Source of the DNA: an uncultured Schwartzia sp.
GTDB lineage: Bacteria > Bacillota > Negativicutes > Selenomonadales > Selenomonadaceae
DNA: 5,697 bases
NCBI GenBank assembly: GCA_905373705.1
Contig: CAJPUA010000073.1
Span: forward strand, 1-5,697
Reading direction: 5' to 3'
Shown here: positions 4,890 through 5,697 of the stretch, in pieces
Numbering within the stretch: the stretch's first letter is position 1
Layout of the letters: every line of letters starts with the position of its first letter
Position numbers and translations under genes: made by a program
Notes under the pieces: generated by a model
Database searches by the model: none
Told to the model about the DNA's origin: nothing
What the model saw: only the letters and a program-made list of their open reading frames with translations

Positions 4890-5483
4890 ATGAAGATCAA
4901 ACGGGCGCTGATCAGCGTTTCGGACAAAACCGGCGTCGTCGAGTTCGCGCGGCAGCTTCATGCCGCAGGCGTCGAGATCATCTCCACCGGCGGCACGATG
5001 CGCGCCATTAAGGACGCGGGAATTCCTGTCATGTACGTCAGCGATGTCACGGGCTTTCCCGAGATCATGGACGGCCGGGTCAAAACGCTTAATCCTTATA
5101 TTCACGGCGGGATATTGGCGGTGCGGGATGATCCGGCGCATGTGCAGGCGATGAAAGAGCATAAGATCACGCCCATCGATCTTGTCGCGGTAAATCTCTA
5201 TCCGTTCCGGGAAACGATTGCCAGGCCGGACGTGACGCTCGCCGAGGCCATTGAGAATATCGATATCGGCGGCCCGGCGATGATCCGGGCGGCGGCGAAA
5301 AATTTCCGTTTCGTCACTGTCGTCACCGATCCTCGGCGTTATGATGAAGTCGCGGCGGCCGTTGTAAAGGACGGCTGCGTAAGCGGCCTTTTGCGGATGA
5401 AACTGGCGCAGGAAGCGTTTAAGCATACGGCGGAATACGACAACTGTATTCAGCGGTATCTTGCGGAACAGAGTGAAAAGTGA
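4890..5483 (+). CDS. purH: Stand-alone IMP cyclohydrolase (PurH N-terminal domain only)
   Basis: The 197-residue protein equals just the N-terminal MGS-like IMP cyclohydrolase domain of bifunctional PurH, normally about 510 residues. It closes FAICAR to IMP, the last step. Seen motifs: ALISVSDKTG (6-15), STGGT (32-36), RVKTLNPYIHGGIL starting at 63 (Lys65), DLVAVNLYPF (97-106) and ENIDIGGPAMIRAAAKN (122-138). Tyr104, Asp125 and Lys137 fall at the positions implicated in catalysis in avian ATIC, so the domain should be active. It stops after HTAEYDNCIQRYL, right where the linker to the AICAR transformylase domain would begin; no LRYGENPHQ-like segment follows. purD starts 8 nt after the stop, so this is not a frameshifted full-length gene within the window. 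The formyltransferase must be encoded separately. A 45-nt gap follows purN. Confidence 0.93.
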   Translation: MKIKRALISVSDKTGVVEFARQLHAAGVEIISTGGTMRAIKDAGIPVMYVSDVTGFPEIMDGRVKTLNPYIHGGILAVRDDPAHVQAMKEHKITPIDLVAVNLYPFRETIARPDVTLAEAIENIDIGGPAMIRAAAKNFRFVTVVTDPRRYDEVAAAVVKDGCVSGLLRMKLAQEAFKHTAEYDNCIQRYLAEQSEK

Positions 5484-5491
5484 GGCGCGCG

Positions 5492-5697
5492 ATGAATATT
5501 TTACTGATTGGCGGCGGAGGTCGGGAACACGCGCTGGCCGTTAAGCTCAGCCAAAGCCCGCATACCGGTAAGCTTTATGCAGTGCCCGGCAATCCCGGTA
5601 TAGCGGAGATCGCAGAGTGCATAGCGGGCGTTGACCTTGAAGATAACGCGGCGCTGGTAAAGCTGGCGCAGGAGAAAGAAATTGATTTAGCCGTTGT
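5492..5697 (+). CDS. purD: PurD, phosphoribosylamine-glycine ligase, N-terminal part (cut by right edge)
   Basis: Sixty-eight codons are visible out of roughly 420-430 expected. The ATG at 5492 begins MNILLIGGGGREHALAVKL, the glycine-rich first strand and loop of GAR synthetase. AVPGNPGIAEIAEC (33-46) and EIDLAVV at the edge follow, all typical of PurD. The enzyme is an ATP-grasp ligase joining glycine to phosphoribosylamine to form GAR, the step after PurF. The start is 8 nt after the cyclohydrolase stop, with a weak GAGG (5482-5485) overlapping that stop, so it is probably translated by coupling. Nothing can be said about the ATP-grasp domain, which lies outside the window. Confidence 0.96.
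   Translation, partial: MNILLIGGGGREHALAVKLSQSPHTGKLYAVPGNPGIAEIAECIAGVDLEDNAALVKLAQEKEIDLAV

Noticed and set aside
4860..5426. 188-codon minus-strand frame opposite the IMP cyclohydrolase gene
   Set aside because: The + strand gene has all family motifs and a good ribosome binding site; the antisense translation is basic and unlike any family I know.

Overview
The window is most of a compact de novo purine biosynthesis operon, all on the + strand, in the order purE-purC-purF-purM-purN-purH(N-terminal domain)-purD, with purD cut by the right edge. The DNA is GC-rich with frequent GCG, GGC and GAA codons, and strong AGGAG(G) ribosome binding sites precede several genes. Two features point to a Firmicutes-type bacterium: PurF is of the Bacillus kind, with a propeptide and four Fe-S cluster cysteines, and the gene clustering is similar. 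The GC-rich composition together with a free-standing IMP cyclohydrolase makes me think of Negativicutes (Acidaminococcus/Selenomonas relatives). That is a guess from memory, not a demonstrated assignment.

Region by region: positions 1-201 hold an unidentified reading frame open from the left edge, followed by a strong hairpin (217-255) that looks like its terminator. An extended -10 promoter (TGATATAAT, 274-282) lies just downstream, so the terminator overlaps the -35 zone of the pur promoter. The leader is only about 65-70 nt, too short for a typical purine riboswitch aptamer plus expression platform, and I see none. Then come purE (357-842), an 89-nt gap with possible secondary structure and an AT-rich patch, purC (932-1645), purF (1647-3089, one base after purC), a 92-nt structured gap, purM (3182-4237), purN (4230-4844, overlapping purM by 8 nt), a 45-nt gap, the IMP cyclohydrolase gene (4890-5483) and the first 68 codons of purD (5492 to the edge).

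The enzymes cover PRPP to phosphoribosylamine (PurF), GAR (PurD), FGAR (PurN), AIR closure (PurM), carboxylation chemistry (PurE), SAICAR (PurC) and the final ring closure to IMP (IMPCH). FGAM synthetase (PurL/Q/S), PurK, PurB and AICAR formyltransferase are not in the window and must be encoded elsewhere, bypassed or replaced if the pathway is complete.

Most of the window is ordinary housekeeping sequence and I do not see a new defence, mobile or signalling system. The two observations most worth a second look are the PurH that consists only of its cyclohydrolase domain, with its catalytic residues kept, and a perfect 26-nt inverted repeat between the left edge (1-26) and the 3' end of purE (806-831), which suggests a real inverted duplication or a chimeric join.
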